Shown one piece after another: positions 1 through 6,689 of a stretch of DNA of 12,444 nt. The DNA is taken from assembly GCA_964453035.1 (NCBI GenBank), contig CAYVOX010000101.1, forward strand, positions 1 to 12,444, in the 5' to 3' direction. Positions within the stretch are counted from its first letter, which is position 1, and the number at the start of each line of letters is the position of its first letter. Under the pieces are notes generated by a model. It was not told the origin of the DNA, did not search any database, and worked only from the letters and a program-made list of their open reading frames with translations. Both the position numbers and the translations under genes were made by a program. Source of the stretch: CAYVOX01 sp964453035 (GTDB lineage Bacteria; Chloroflexota; Anaerolineae; Anaerolineales; Anaerolineaceae).

Positions 1-723
1 GAATCCACCGCGCTCAACCCGGCCCTCAAGGTGAGCGCAGCCACCATCGCCTGGGGCGCCGGGCCCACCAGCCAGGCGCAGTGGCTATCCAGCCGCACCA
101 TGACGGACACCTTCCAGGACTGGACAAGCTGGATGCAAGAGGGCCTCCTGGACCTGGCCCTGCCGATGAATTACGACCGCGAAGCCGACGCTAACCAGAA
201 AAACTGGTTCAGCCAGTGGGTGGAGTGGGAGAAGGACCACGCCGCGGACCGCCACCTGGTGATTGGGCTGGGCGCTTACCTCAACGACATCGAGGGTACC
301 CTGGCGCAGGCCCGCCGCGCGCTGCAGCCTTCCGCGCAGGGCAACAGCGCCCAGGGCATTTGCTTTTACTCTTACGCAGCCACCAACGCCTTTAACCTCT
401 CCTGGGAGCGCTTTGCCCGCGACCTGACCGCCGAGTTGTTCCCCACCGCCGTGCCGCTGCCGCCCATGCCGTGGAAGACGCAACCTACCGGCGGCGCGCT
501 CAGGGGCACGGCTTTTATCAACGGCACCCCCGCCGATGGCGCGCTGGTTACCCTCAACGGGCCAGAGCAGCGTGCTCTCACCGTCTCGGGCACCGGCTTT
601 TTTGGGGCGCTCCGCTTGCCTGCAGGGCAATACACGGCGCTGCTCAGCCAGGGGGGGCAGGCCCTCGCCAGTGCCAGCTTCAGGGTGGAGGTGGGCCAGG
701 TGGCGCAGGTAACATTCAGGTGA
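1..723 (+). CDS. Family 10-like glycosyl hydrolase (GHL10/YngK type), C-terminal part
   Basis: The frame is open from base 1 to a TGA at 721-723, so this is the last 240 residues of a longer protein and its start lies outside the window. The visible part carries the end of a TIM-barrel of the GHL10 kind: a V-S-A-A-x-I-A-W segment near residue 11, then D-W-x-x-W-M-Q-E-G-L-L-D (about 40-51) followed by the strand-end motif P-M-N-Y (55-58). After about residue 150 there is a Pro-rich linker and then a beta-sandwich-like module with a G-x-x-x-L-P-A-G-x-Y-T pattern (about 202-213), as in carboxypeptidase-regulatory-like or fibronectin-like accessory domains. The family is associated with cell-wall or polysaccharide hydrolysis outside the cell. 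The catalytic acids and any signal peptide are off the left edge, so activity cannot be judged. A GTG at 31 is only an internal codon. Confidence 0.8.
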   Translation, partial: ESTALNPALKVSAATIAWGAGPTSQAQWLSSRTMTDTFQDWTSWMQEGLLDLALPMNYDREADANQKNWFSQWVEWEKDHAADRHLVIGLGAYLNDIEGTLAQARRALQPSAQGNSAQGICFYSYAATNAFNLSWERFARDLTAELFPTAVPLPPMPWKTQPTGGALRGTAFINGTPADGALVTLNGPEQRALTVSGTGFFGALRLPAGQYTALLSQGGQALASASFRVEVGQVAQVTFR

Positions 724-760
724 TTTGGCTGGCGCAGGATAAATGGGGGAAGGTTTTCTA

Positions 761-789
761 TTCCCGCAGGGTTGGTTCTCGGTTAGAAT
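761..789 (+). promoter_or_regulatory. Possible promoter of the HIT gene
   Basis: A TAGAAT hexamer at 784-789 lies 13 bases before the ATG at 803. Seventeen bases upstream is only a poor -35 (TTCCCG, 761-766). The 79-base gap after the glycosidase stop leaves room for a promoter, and the leader would be very short. The -35 is weak, so the call is tentative. Confidence 0.3.
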
Positions 790-802
790 CAGGTCAATCT
801 TT

Positions 803-1285
803 ATGGATCATCTCTGGTCACCCTGGCGCATGAAATACATCCAGCAGCACGAACCCTCCGGCGGGTGCGTCTTTTGCGCCGCCCCCAGAGCTGCCCGGGA
901 CGGTCCCGAGAACCTGGTGCTCTACCGCGCCGAACATTCCTACGTCATCCTCAACGCCTACCCCTATTCCAACGGTCATCTGCTGGTGGTGCCCTACGTT
1001 CACCATCCCACCCTCGAGGACCTGGGCAAAGACGTGCGCGGCGAGATGATGGAACTGGTCAACCAGGCCATGTGTGTACTGCGCTCGGTTTACCACCCGG
1101 AGGCGTTCAACCTGGGGGCCAACATTGGGGCCGCGGCGGGGGCGGGCATTGCCGCGCACGTGCACATTCACGTGCTGCCGCGCTGGGCGGGGGATACCAA
1201 CTTCATGTCCACCATCGGGCAAACCCGCGTCATCCCTGAGGAACTACCAGAAACCTACCGCCGCCTGCGTGAAGCCTGGAAGTGA
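803..1285 (+). CDS. HIT (histidine triad) family nucleotide hydrolase/transferase
   Basis: This 160-residue protein has the hallmark triad H119-V-H121-I-H123-V-L-P, in which the central histidine forms the nucleotidyl intermediate in the family. It starts M-D-H-L-W-S-P-W-R-M and has a C-V-F-C pair (22-25) that is probably half of a zinc site. N-L-G-A-N (103-107) and G-A-G-I (113-116) precede the triad. This arrangement resembles the Ap4A phosphorylase/hydrolase-like branch rather than Hint proteins, so the likely substrate is a dinucleoside polyphosphate or another AMP-linked nucleotide. The same frame is open upstream to an ATG at 743, but the family N-terminus begins exactly at the ATG at 803, which has an AGGT eight bases before it. 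It is the second gene of the plus-strand pair and ends with TGA at 1283-1285, convergent to the GNAT gene. The exact substrate cannot be told from sequence. Confidence 0.9.
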   Translation: MDHLWSPWRMKYIQQHEPSGGCVFCAAPRAARDGPENLVLYRAEHSYVILNAYPYSNGHLLVVPYVHHPTLEDLGKDVRGEMMELVNQAMCVLRSVYHPEAFNLGANIGAAAGAGIAAHVHIHVLPRWAGDTNFMSTIGQTRVIPEELPETYRRLREAWK

Positions 1286-1338
1286 GGCGGCCCTGCGCGG
1301 GCGGCTGGCGCTCTACCAGCGCTGTCGGGCTGTGTGAG

Positions 1339-1395
1339 GTTACAGTAACTGAGACCTGTCACCTGGAGACCTGTCAGGTTGCGTTCTTGAACGCA
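1339..1395. repeat. Cluster of short palindromes and a direct repeat in a convergent gap
   Basis: The 118-base gap between the HIT stop and the GNAT stop contains three separate dyads. They are GTTAC-A-GTAAC (1339-1349), ACCTG-T-CAGGT (1369-1379) and TGCGTTC-TT-GAACGCA (1380-1395, 7-bp arms). An 11-base direct repeat GAGACCTGTCA occurs at 1351-1361 and 1366-1376. None is followed by a T-run on either strand, so they are not classic intrinsic terminators. They may be a small interspersed repeat or fold at transcript ends. Confidence 0.6.
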
Positions 1396-1403
1396 CGCTA
1401 CGA

Positions 1404-1847
1404 TTACCCCCGGCGCATCACCCATACCCCGCGCATGCGCGCAAAAAGATGCGTTTTGAGCCAGTTAACCAACCGCCAATTTGATCTAAGATCAGGCGGC
1501 ATTTCCGCGTCCCCCAGTTTAATAAATCCAAAGCGCTGGTAGAACGACCCCAGCGGGGCGGCGCAGATGAGGTAAAGCGGCGGGGGGTTGCGCGCCAGCA
1601 GGTGGGTGATGATGGCGCTGGCAATCCCGTTACGGCGCGCCTCTGGCGCAACCGCGATGGAAGCCAGCTCGCGCGTGCCGTCTCGGTGGGGTTTGATTTG
1701 TCCGCTGCCCAGCAGGTGATCGTTTTCATCCACCGCCAGCACAAAATGACGCCAGTCCAGCCCGGTGGGGTTAATCCGCGCCCGCCAGATCAACCGCCGG
1801 ATGGCGGGGGCGTCTGTCTTTCTGGCGGGGCGGAGGGTGTATTCCAA
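1404..1847 (-). CDS. GNAT family N-acetyltransferase
   Basis: This 147-residue protein is a single GNAT domain. The N-terminus is typical (Y-T-L-R-P-A-R-K-T-D-A-P-A-I), and the acetyl-CoA-binding loop is R71-R-N-G74-I-A76 following strand I-A-V-A-P (64-68). The motif-B segment F-Y-Q-R-F-G-F lies at 102-108. Such enzymes move an acetyl group from acetyl-CoA to an amine, and the acceptor cannot be predicted here. It is the last gene of the gat operon. Its only usable start is the TTG at 1845-1847, which directly follows the gatB stop TAA (1848-1850) in the same reading frame. The domain begins immediately, so no later start fits. A GGAAGA at 1861-1866 may act as ribosome site, but termination-reinitiation from gatB looks likely. 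The C-terminus is rich in Arg and Trp. Confidence 0.88.
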   Translation of the reverse strand: MEYTLRPARKTDAPAIRRLIWRARINPTGLDWRHFVLAVDENDHLLGSGQIKPHRDGTRELASIAVAPEARRNGIASAIITHLLARNPPPLYLICAAPLGSFYQRFGFIKLGDAEMPPDLRSNWRLVNWLKTHLFARMRGVWVMRRG

Positions 1848-3296
1848 TTATTTAAGTAGTTCTTCCAGCACAGCACGCGCCAGGGCGGCATCCGCCTGAC
1901 CGCGCATCTTGCGCATCACCTGGCCCACAAACCAGCCCATCAACGTCACTTTGCCGCCGCGGAAAGCGCTCACCTCTTTGGGGCTCTCCTGCAGCACCTC
2001 CTGGCACACTGCGCGGATGGCTGCATCGTCGCTCACTTTAGCCAGCCCTTCAGCAGCCACAATCTCCGCCGGTGAGCGCCCGCTCTGCTGTACCTTCTCC
2101 AGCAAGGCTTTGCCGGTGTTGGTGCTCACCTGGTTGCTCTCCACCAGCCGGATAATCTCGCTCAGGTAAGCAGGCGAAAGCCGCAACTGGCTGGCGCTCA
2201 GGCCCGCTTCGTTCATCATGCGCAGCACATCATTCATCAGCCAGTTGGAAACCTTCTTGGGATCCCCGCCAAAGGCACTGACGGCCTGCTCGTAATAATC
2301 CGAAAGACCCCGCTCGCTGGTGAGGATATCCGCATCGTACTCCGGTAGGCCGTACTGCTGCATGAAGCGCGCGCGGCGCGCCAGTGGCAATTCCGGCAGT
2401 TGCGCCAGGATGGTTCGCTTCCAGTCGTCATCCAGGCGGATGGGAAGCAGGTCTGGCTCTCTGAAGTAGCGGTAATCGGCTTCCGTTTCCTTGGAGCGCA
2501 TCTTGCGCAGCTTGCCGCTGTCCTCATCCCATTCCAGCGTCCAGGCCTCAATGCGCCGGCCCGCTTCCGTCTCCTTGATCTGACGCTCAACTTCCTTCTC
2601 AATTGCCTCGCGCACCGCGTCAATCGAGTTGACGTTCTTGATTTCGGTCTTGGGGTTGAGGTAAGTTGCCCCCTGCGGGCGGATCGAAACGTTGGCATCA
2701 CAGCGCAGGTGGCCCTTCTCCATATCTGCCTCAGAGATGCCCAGCCAGCGCAGCAGCTGGCGCAGGCGAATCAGGTACTGCGCGGCTTCATCGGCGCTGC
2801 GCAGGTCAGGGCCGGTCACCATCTCCACCAGCGGCACCCCGCAGCGGTTGAAGTCAATCAGGCGGCGCCCGCCCTCGTTTTTGGTTTTCCCGGCGTCCTC
2901 TTCCAGGTGCAGCTTGGTGATGGAAACCACGCGCACGTAAGCCGGCTGCCCTTTGGCAGCGGGCATGGGCAGGTTCAACTGCCCGCCCTTGCCCAGCGAC
3001 TGGTCGAACTGGGAAATCTGGTAGCCTTTGGGCAGGTCGGGGTAAAAATAATTCTTGCGGTCAAAAAAGGAGAGGGGGCGGATTTCCGATTGCATGGCCG
3101 CCGCCAGCAGCACGCCCTTTTCCACCGCGGCGCGGTTGAGCACCGGCAGCACCCCCGGCAGCCCGCAGCACACCGGGCAAATATTGGTGTTGGGCGGGTC
3201 AAACCACGAATCAGCTTTGCATGAGCAGAAGATTTTTGTGGTGGTGTTGAGCTGGATGTGCGTCTCCAGCCCAATCACGGGTTCGTAGGTGGTCAT
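1848..3296 (-). CDS. gatB: Aspartyl/glutamyl-tRNA amidotransferase subunit B
   Basis: This is the full-length 482-residue kinase-like subunit of GatCAB, which activates the side chain of Glu-tRNA(Gln) or Asp-tRNA(Asn) with ATP and receives ammonia from GatA. It starts Y-E-P-V-I-G-L-E-T-H-I-Q-L. The zinc site is visible as C24-S-C26 and C40-P-V-C43, followed by G-L-P-G. Next come F-D-R-K-N-Y-F-Y-P-D-L-P-K-G-Y-Q-I-S and a tRNA-side region with E-I-K-N-V-N-S. The C-terminal third is the YqeY-like helical domain, ending L-M-G-W-F-V-G-Q-V-M-R-K-M-R-G. The ATG at 3294-3296 overlaps the TGA of the upstream dual-OB-like gene by one base (TGATG). Its ribosome site, GAGGAG (3305-3310), lies inside that gene. 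In this operon gatB is separated from gatA by three unrelated genes, and the GNAT gene follows directly. Confidence 0.98.
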   Translation of the reverse strand: MTTYEPVIGLETHIQLNTTTKIFCSCKADSWFDPPNTNICPVCCGLPGVLPVLNRAAVEKGVLLAAAMQSEIRPLSFFDRKNYFYPDLPKGYQISQFDQSLGKGGQLNLPMPAAKGQPAYVRVVSITKLHLEEDAGKTKNEGGRRLIDFNRCGVPLVEMVTGPDLRSADEAAQYLIRLRQLLRWLGISEADMEKGHLRCDANVSIRPQGATYLNPKTEIKNVNSIDAVREAIEKEVERQIKETEAGRRIEAWTLEWDEDSGKLRKMRSKETEADYRYFREPDLLPIRLDDDWKRTILAQLPELPLARRARFMQQYGLPEYDADILTSERGLSDYYEQAVSAFGGDPKKVSNWLMNDVLRMMNEAGLSASQLRLSPAYLSEIIRLVESNQVSTNTGKALLEKVQQSGRSPAEIVAAEGLAKVSDDAAIRAVCQEVLQESPKEVSAFRGGKVTLMGWFVGQVMRKMRGQADAALARAVLEELLK

Positions 3297-4090
3297 CAGA
3301 AGGGCTCCTCAACTTCGCCATAAATATGATCTGGAGTTTCTCGCGTGCCATAATTTAGGCTCTTAAAATCGTGAAAATTTTTGCCTTGTAAATAATCTGG
3401 AAAGGTATAAATACCATTAACCTGTAGATAGCAGCGGTCAGGGTGCAACTTCCATCCACGCGCCAATCCTATTCGAAGATAAACTTTGCTCGATTTGATT
3501 TGTTCGGTTAGTTTTTCGGCTATTTCGTTAAGGTCCATACCCTCAGAGCGCAGATGGTCGCAATAATGTTGCCAGGTGAGATCGGTGATTTTTAACCTGA
3601 ACCACTTTCCTGTGTCATCAACAAAAAGGATGCGGTAATCCCAGACACCTTTGTTAGATTCAGGGGCATAGATGACTTCTGAGATACCGCCCGGCTTGAT
3701 CGTTCCGATAGAACGCGGTCCGCTGCAATCATGCACATAGAAACCCGCGTTATCGTAGATCTCTTGTTCAAAAATGTCGTTTACCGATGGAAAAAGCAGT
3801 TTCTTTAAGAACGCTTCGCGATTTCTAACTTGCCTGACATACCTGATGGACTCGGGATCAAATAAACTATCCTCTGTATGTGGAGGTTGAGGGGTATTGG
3901 TCGTTAAGCCGATTTCAATCACTGAAAATGGAAAGATGATAGGCTTGCCATCCTGGTACAGCCAATGCTCGGGAAAGCCTCCTTTAGGCGTCACAAGGCG
4001 AATGCAATTGAGGTGGACATCATATCCTGCAACACACACCATTCGCCGGTACATTCTAGTAAGATCAGTAATAGCCAGTAAAGTGCTCAC
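3296..4090 (-). CDS. Dual OB-fold-like protein (DuOB type), unknown function
   Basis: The product is 264 residues with no signal peptide or membrane segment. The N-terminus (A-I-T-D-L-T-R-M at 6-13, then V-C-V-A-G-Y-D at 18-24 and I-R-L-V-T-P at 30-35) and the C-terminal block V-Y-L-R-I-G-L-A-R-G-W (203-213), followed by Y-L-Q-V-N-G-I-Y-T-F-P-D-Y-L (221-234), match my memory of 'dual OB domain-containing' proteins. That name is recalled, not computed. OB folds usually bind nucleic acid or nucleotides, so an RNA- or DNA-binding role is plausible, but no catalytic motif is evident. The start is GTG at 4088-4090, overlapping the TGA of the second DUF488 gene by four bases (GTGA). The stop overlaps the gatB ATG. 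It is AT-rich, unlike gatB and gatA, and belongs with the two DUF488 genes as a cassette. Confidence 0.7.
   Translation of the reverse strand: MSTLLAITDLTRMYRRMVCVAGYDVHLNCIRLVTPKGGFPEHWLYQDGKPIIFPFSVIEIGLTTNTPQPPHTEDSLFDPESIRYVRQVRNREAFLKKLLFPSVNDIFEQEIYDNAGFYVHDCSGPRSIGTIKPGGISEVIYAPESNKGVWDYRILFVDDTGKWFRLKITDLTWQHYCDHLRSEGMDLNEIAEKLTEQIKSSKVYLRIGLARGWKLHPDRCYLQVNGIYTFPDYLQGKNFHDFKSLNYGTRETPDHIYGEVEEPF
3305..3310 (-). promoter_or_regulatory. gatB ribosome binding site inside the preceding gene
   Basis: On the minus strand GAGGAG lies 8 bases before the gatB ATG. It encodes the Glu-Glu of the last residues of the dual-OB-like protein, so gatB translation signals are embedded in the inserted cassette. 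Confidence 0.75.
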
Positions 4091-4527
4091 AAATGAACTA
4101 TCTCAACCCCCTTCCATAATAACGCGATTCTTTCAACAACCAACCTGCGATGGCATTGTTGCGCTGTCGGCTCGCTGCATAAGAAAACAGTTGGCATCTT
4201 CATAAAATCTTCAGACCGTAAAAAACGAAAATTATCGCGTTCATCCATCAATGCCTGAAAATTCTTCTCGTAATTTACCCAATCCTTATCAGACCTGTAT
4301 TGATGCAGAATTTCTTCCGTCGGTGCAAGTTCTGGAATGTGGTTATAAAGACATCCATCCGCCAATTTGAAAAGGAAATAAGGCAGATCCTCCTTTTTTG
4401 CAAAGCCAGCCAGTTGACCGCTTGGATTCAGGCGAATATCAAAAAGGCGCGCAATTTTGTTCTGTTTCAGTAATTCAAAGAACGTTTCCGCTCGCTTTTG
4501 TGTAAACCCGATTGTGTAGATATTCAT
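4087..4527 (-). CDS. DUF488 family protein, 'GFT' clade
   Basis: This 146-residue protein begins M-N-I-Y-T-I-G-F-T-Q-K. D30-I-R-L-N-P-S-G-Q-L-A-G-F-A-K-K-E-D-L (30-48) and L-A-P-T-E-E-I-L (67-74) follow. The DUF488 signature is C117-S-E-P-T-A-Q-Q-C125-H126-R127, and the protein ends V-E-I-V-H-L. DUF488 proteins have been placed by comparative analysis, as I recall, in the rhodanese/phosphatase-like fold, with the cysteine-histidine-arginine region as presumed active site. The biochemical reaction is not established. It differs clearly from its neighbour: the two share only the N-terminal Y-T-I-G, the D-(V/I)-R and the paired-cysteine motif, so this is not a recent tandem duplicate. The ATG at 4525-4527 has GAGGA (4532-4536) four bases upstream. 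It lies 18 bases downstream of the first DUF488 gene and overlaps the dual-OB-like gene by four bases. Confidence 0.88.
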   Translation of the reverse strand: MNIYTIGFTQKRAETFFELLKQNKIARLFDIRLNPSGQLAGFAKKEDLPYFLFKLADGCLYNHIPELAPTEEILHQYRSDKDWVNYEKNFQALMDERDNFRFLRSEDFMKMPTVFLCSEPTAQQCHRRLVVERIALLWKGVEIVHL

Positions 4528-4545
4528 CGTGTCCTCGTTTGAATA

Positions 4546-5097
4546 TTAGAAATTAAACAAGGATGGCTGTTCAGCAGGCACATCTCCAACCGAATCCAGG
4601 ACCGTTTTGGCATTATAAACCATCCCATCTCCGCGAATGTGCAAGATCGTTAGCGTCGGATACTCACTGAGTAGATATTTTGCAATTAGGTGGTGGCGGT
4701 GACATTGCGCGGGGTTCTCTTCGCTACACATAATGGTGGTTGTATTCTGTTCTGCCAGCATCAGAAGGCGCCGGATTCCCTGCAGGAAGAATGTTTTTTT
4801 CATCACTTCTGGATAATTAACCTCATGCAGATAATCAGTACCTTCTTTGGGTAAAACATGTTGTTTGTAACAGGAAGGATCTTTGGGCCTGCCTCCCAGG
4901 TGGCTGCCGGCGAAAAAGTAATCAATGCTCTGTTGCTTAAGTTTGCTTTCTAAGATCTCTCGGTTGAAATGCAAGTTGAATTTGCTATACGGTGATGAGC
5001 GGACATCCACCAGTTGCTGAATGTTGTGTTCGTTCAGCAAAGTCAAAAATTTTGTGATTTCGTGATTGCTATGCCCGATTGTGTATAAAGTTGTCAT
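4546..5097 (-). CDS. DUF488 family protein, 'GHSN' clade, with a clamp-motif-like C-terminus
   Basis: The product is 183 residues from the ATG at 5095-5097, starting M-T-T-L-Y-T-I-G-H-S-N. Later come D-V-R-S-S-P-Y-S (about 31-38), S-H-L-G-G-R-P (about 65-71) and the signature M-C-S-E-E-N-P-A-Q-C-H-R (cysteines about 124 and 132), which is intact. The extreme C-terminus is E-Q-P-S-L-F-N-F, resembling the Q-L-(S/D)-L-F pentapeptide by which many proteins bind the DNA polymerase sliding clamp. A GTG six bases upstream (5101-5103) overlaps the gatA stop as GTGA and is an alternative start. AAGG-TGATA before the ATG looks like a proper ribosome site, so ATG is preferred. It is the first gene of the AT-rich cassette, directly after gatA. 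Function is unknown; a nucleic-acid-linked role is inference. Confidence 0.88.
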   Translation of the reverse strand: MTTLYTIGHSNHEITKFLTLLNEHNIQQLVDVRSSPYSKFNLHFNREILESKLKQQSIDYFFAGSHLGGRPKDPSCYKQHVLPKEGTDYLHEVNYPEVMKKTFFLQGIRRLLMLAEQNTTTIMCSEENPAQCHRHHLIAKYLLSEYPTLTILHIRGDGMVYNAKTVLDSVGDVPAEQPSLFNF

Positions 5098-5099
5098 TA

Positions 5100-6686
5100 T
5101 CACCTTAACGCTTTTGGCCTTTCTTTCCGCCAGGCATCTGTTTGCGTGGCTTGCTCGTACGCGCGGGCGATGCGCAAAAGTGTCGCCTCGCTGAAGTCGC
5201 TCCCCAGCAGTTGAATGCTCAGCGGCAGCCCGTTTGCATCCAGCCCGGCGGGCACCGAAATGCCCGGCACCCCGGCATGGTTGGCGGGTACGGTCAGCTG
5301 GTCGGCGTACTGCATCAACACGCTGTCTCCGTACACCGCGGCAATTGGAAAAGCCGCCGTGGGGGTGGTGGGGGTGAGCAGCGCGTCCAGCCGGTAGCGC
5401 CCGCTGCGGTCAAAGGCTTCGTCAAAGTCGCGGCGGATCATGGTGCGCACCTGCAGCGCCCGGCGGTAATACTGTTCAGCGTACTGCGCCGCGCTGACGT
5501 ACATGCCCATCAGGATGCGCAGCTTGGGCTGCGGGCCAAATCCTTCGCCGCGCGTCTTGCGGTACATGCTCTTCAGGTCGCGGATGGGCTGCGCGGTGCG
5601 GTGACCATACTTGACGCCGTCAAAGCGGTGCAGATTGGAGGCTGCCTCCACCCGGCTGATGACAAAATAAGCCGGGATGCCGTAGCGCGTGTTGGGCATG
5701 GGCACATCTTCGATGATTTCAGCGCCCAGCTCCCTCAGCAGTTGCGCGGCGCGCAGCACCGGCGCCTGGATCTCATCCGGTACCGGCTGGATGCTGTATT
5801 CACCCGTCTGCGCATCCGGGAAGCTGATGCGGAAGTAATCCGGCGAGAGGCCAATGCGCAATCCGCGCACCGATTGCTCCAGCGCGGCCAGGTAATCGGG
5901 CACGGGCACGTTGGCCGAGGTGGCGTCGTAGCGGTCGGGCCCGGCCATGGCCTGCAGCATCAGGGCCGCGTCGGTGACGTTGCGCGCCACCGGGCCGGGG
6001 CAATCCAGCGAGGAGCCGAAGGCAATCAGCCCGTAGCGCGAGACGCGCCCGTAGGTCGGCTTCATCCCCACCACCCCGCAGAAGGCAGCCGGCTGTCGGA
6101 TGGAACCGGCGGTATCCGTCCCCAGCGAGAGGGCGGCTTCGCCAGCCGCCACCGAAGCGGTGCTGCCGCCCGATGAGCCTCCCGGCACGCGGCTGGTATC
6201 CCACGGGTTGCGTGGGGCCGGCTGGAAGGCCGAGGATTCGTTGGATGACCCGTAGGTGAATTCATCCAGGTTCACTTTGCCCAGCGTCACCGCCCCGGCG
6301 GCTTCCAGCCGGGCCACGGGGGTGGCGGTGTAGGGCGCGGTGAAGTTGGACAGGATGCGCGAGGCAGCTGTGGAAGGCGTGCCCTTGACGCAGAAGATAT
6401 CCTTCACGCTGAGCGGCACGCCCGCCAGCAGCCCGGAGTCTTCCCCCGCCGCCACCTTGCGGTCCACCTCGCGCGCCTGCGCGCGGGCGCGCTGGGCGGT
6501 GACGGTGATAAAGGCGTGCACCTTGCGGGTATCTTCGGCGGTTAATGCGCCCCCATCCAGGCTGCCGGGGCGTCCATCCACCGCGGCGATGCGCTGCAGG
6601 GCGCTTTCGAGCACCTCTTCGGCGGAGGCGCGCCGCTGGCGCACCATCTCTGCCAGTTCATGAGCGGTTAAGTCGCAAAGGGCCAT
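5100..6686 (-). CDS. gatA: Aspartyl/glutamyl-tRNA amidotransferase subunit A
   Basis: This is the amidase subunit of GatCAB, which hydrolyses glutamine and passes ammonia to GatB. The amidase-signature Ser-cisSer-Lys triad is complete: K95 (P-L-S-V-K-D-I), S171 in G-G-S-S-G-G-S, and nucleophile S195 in G-T-D-T-A-G-S-I-R-Q-P-A. K-P-T-Y-G-R-V-S-R-Y-G follows at 209-219. At 528 residues it is longer than the usual 480-490. The extra length includes a Gly-rich stretch near residues 38-55 and a segment around 290-310, which I read as lineage insertions. The ATG at 6684-6686 follows the gatC TGA by three bases. A GGAG about 12 bases before it may be the ribosome site, and translational coupling is likely. 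Its TGA (5100-5102) lies two bases before the preferred ATG of the first DUF488 gene. The composition is strongly GC-rich, unlike the genes downstream of it. Confidence 0.98.
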   Translation of the reverse strand: MALCDLTAHELAEMVRQRRASAEEVLESALQRIAAVDGRPGSLDGGALTAEDTRKVHAFITVTAQRARAQAREVDRKVAAGEDSGLLAGVPLSVKDIFCVKGTPSTAASRILSNFTAPYTATPVARLEAAGAVTLGKVNLDEFTYGSSNESSAFQPAPRNPWDTSRVPGGSSGGSTASVAAGEAALSLGTDTAGSIRQPAAFCGVVGMKPTYGRVSRYGLIAFGSSLDCPGPVARNVTDAALMLQAMAGPDRYDATSANVPVPDYLAALEQSVRGLRIGLSPDYFRISFPDAQTGEYSIQPVPDEIQAPVLRAAQLLRELGAEIIEDVPMPNTRYGIPAYFVISRVEAASNLHRFDGVKYGHRTAQPIRDLKSMYRKTRGEGFGPQPKLRILMGMYVSAAQYAEQYYRRALQVRTMIRRDFDEAFDRSGRYRLDALLTPTTPTAAFPIAAVYGDSVLMQYADQLTVPANHAGVPGISVPAGLDANGLPLSIQLLGSDFSEATLLRIARAYEQATQTDAWRKERPKALR

Positions 6687-6689
6687 GGT

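Larger units (their letters stand above)
3296..5102 (-). other. AT-rich three-gene cassette inserted between gatA and gatB
   Basis: The stretch between the gatA stop and the gatB start holds two DUF488 genes and a dual-OB-like gene. Its composition differs sharply from its flanks: the 60 bases from 3361 are 25% G+C by hand count, whereas the 60 bases from 5221 in gatA are 73%. The borders fall exactly at gene ends, TGA-TA-ATG at the gatA side and TGATG at the gatB side. No insertion-sequence ends, target duplication, integrase or tRNA are seen at the borders. The composition contrast suggests horizontal acquisition, followed by or coincident with a seamless fit into the operon. Confidence 0.75.

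Noticed and set aside
471..833. A plus-strand frame running from the glycosidase gene into the HIT gene
   Set aside because: It is a frame-shifted shadow. The glycosidase frame stays open to its own stop and the HIT gene has a clear family start at 803.
2400..3224. A 274-codon plus-strand frame opposite gatB
   Set aside because: It is an antisense shadow of gatB with shadow-like composition.
5142..6176. A 344-codon plus-strand frame inside gatA
   Set aside because: It is antisense to a certain gene, rich in His, Gln and Arg as GC-rich shadows are, with no family resemblance.
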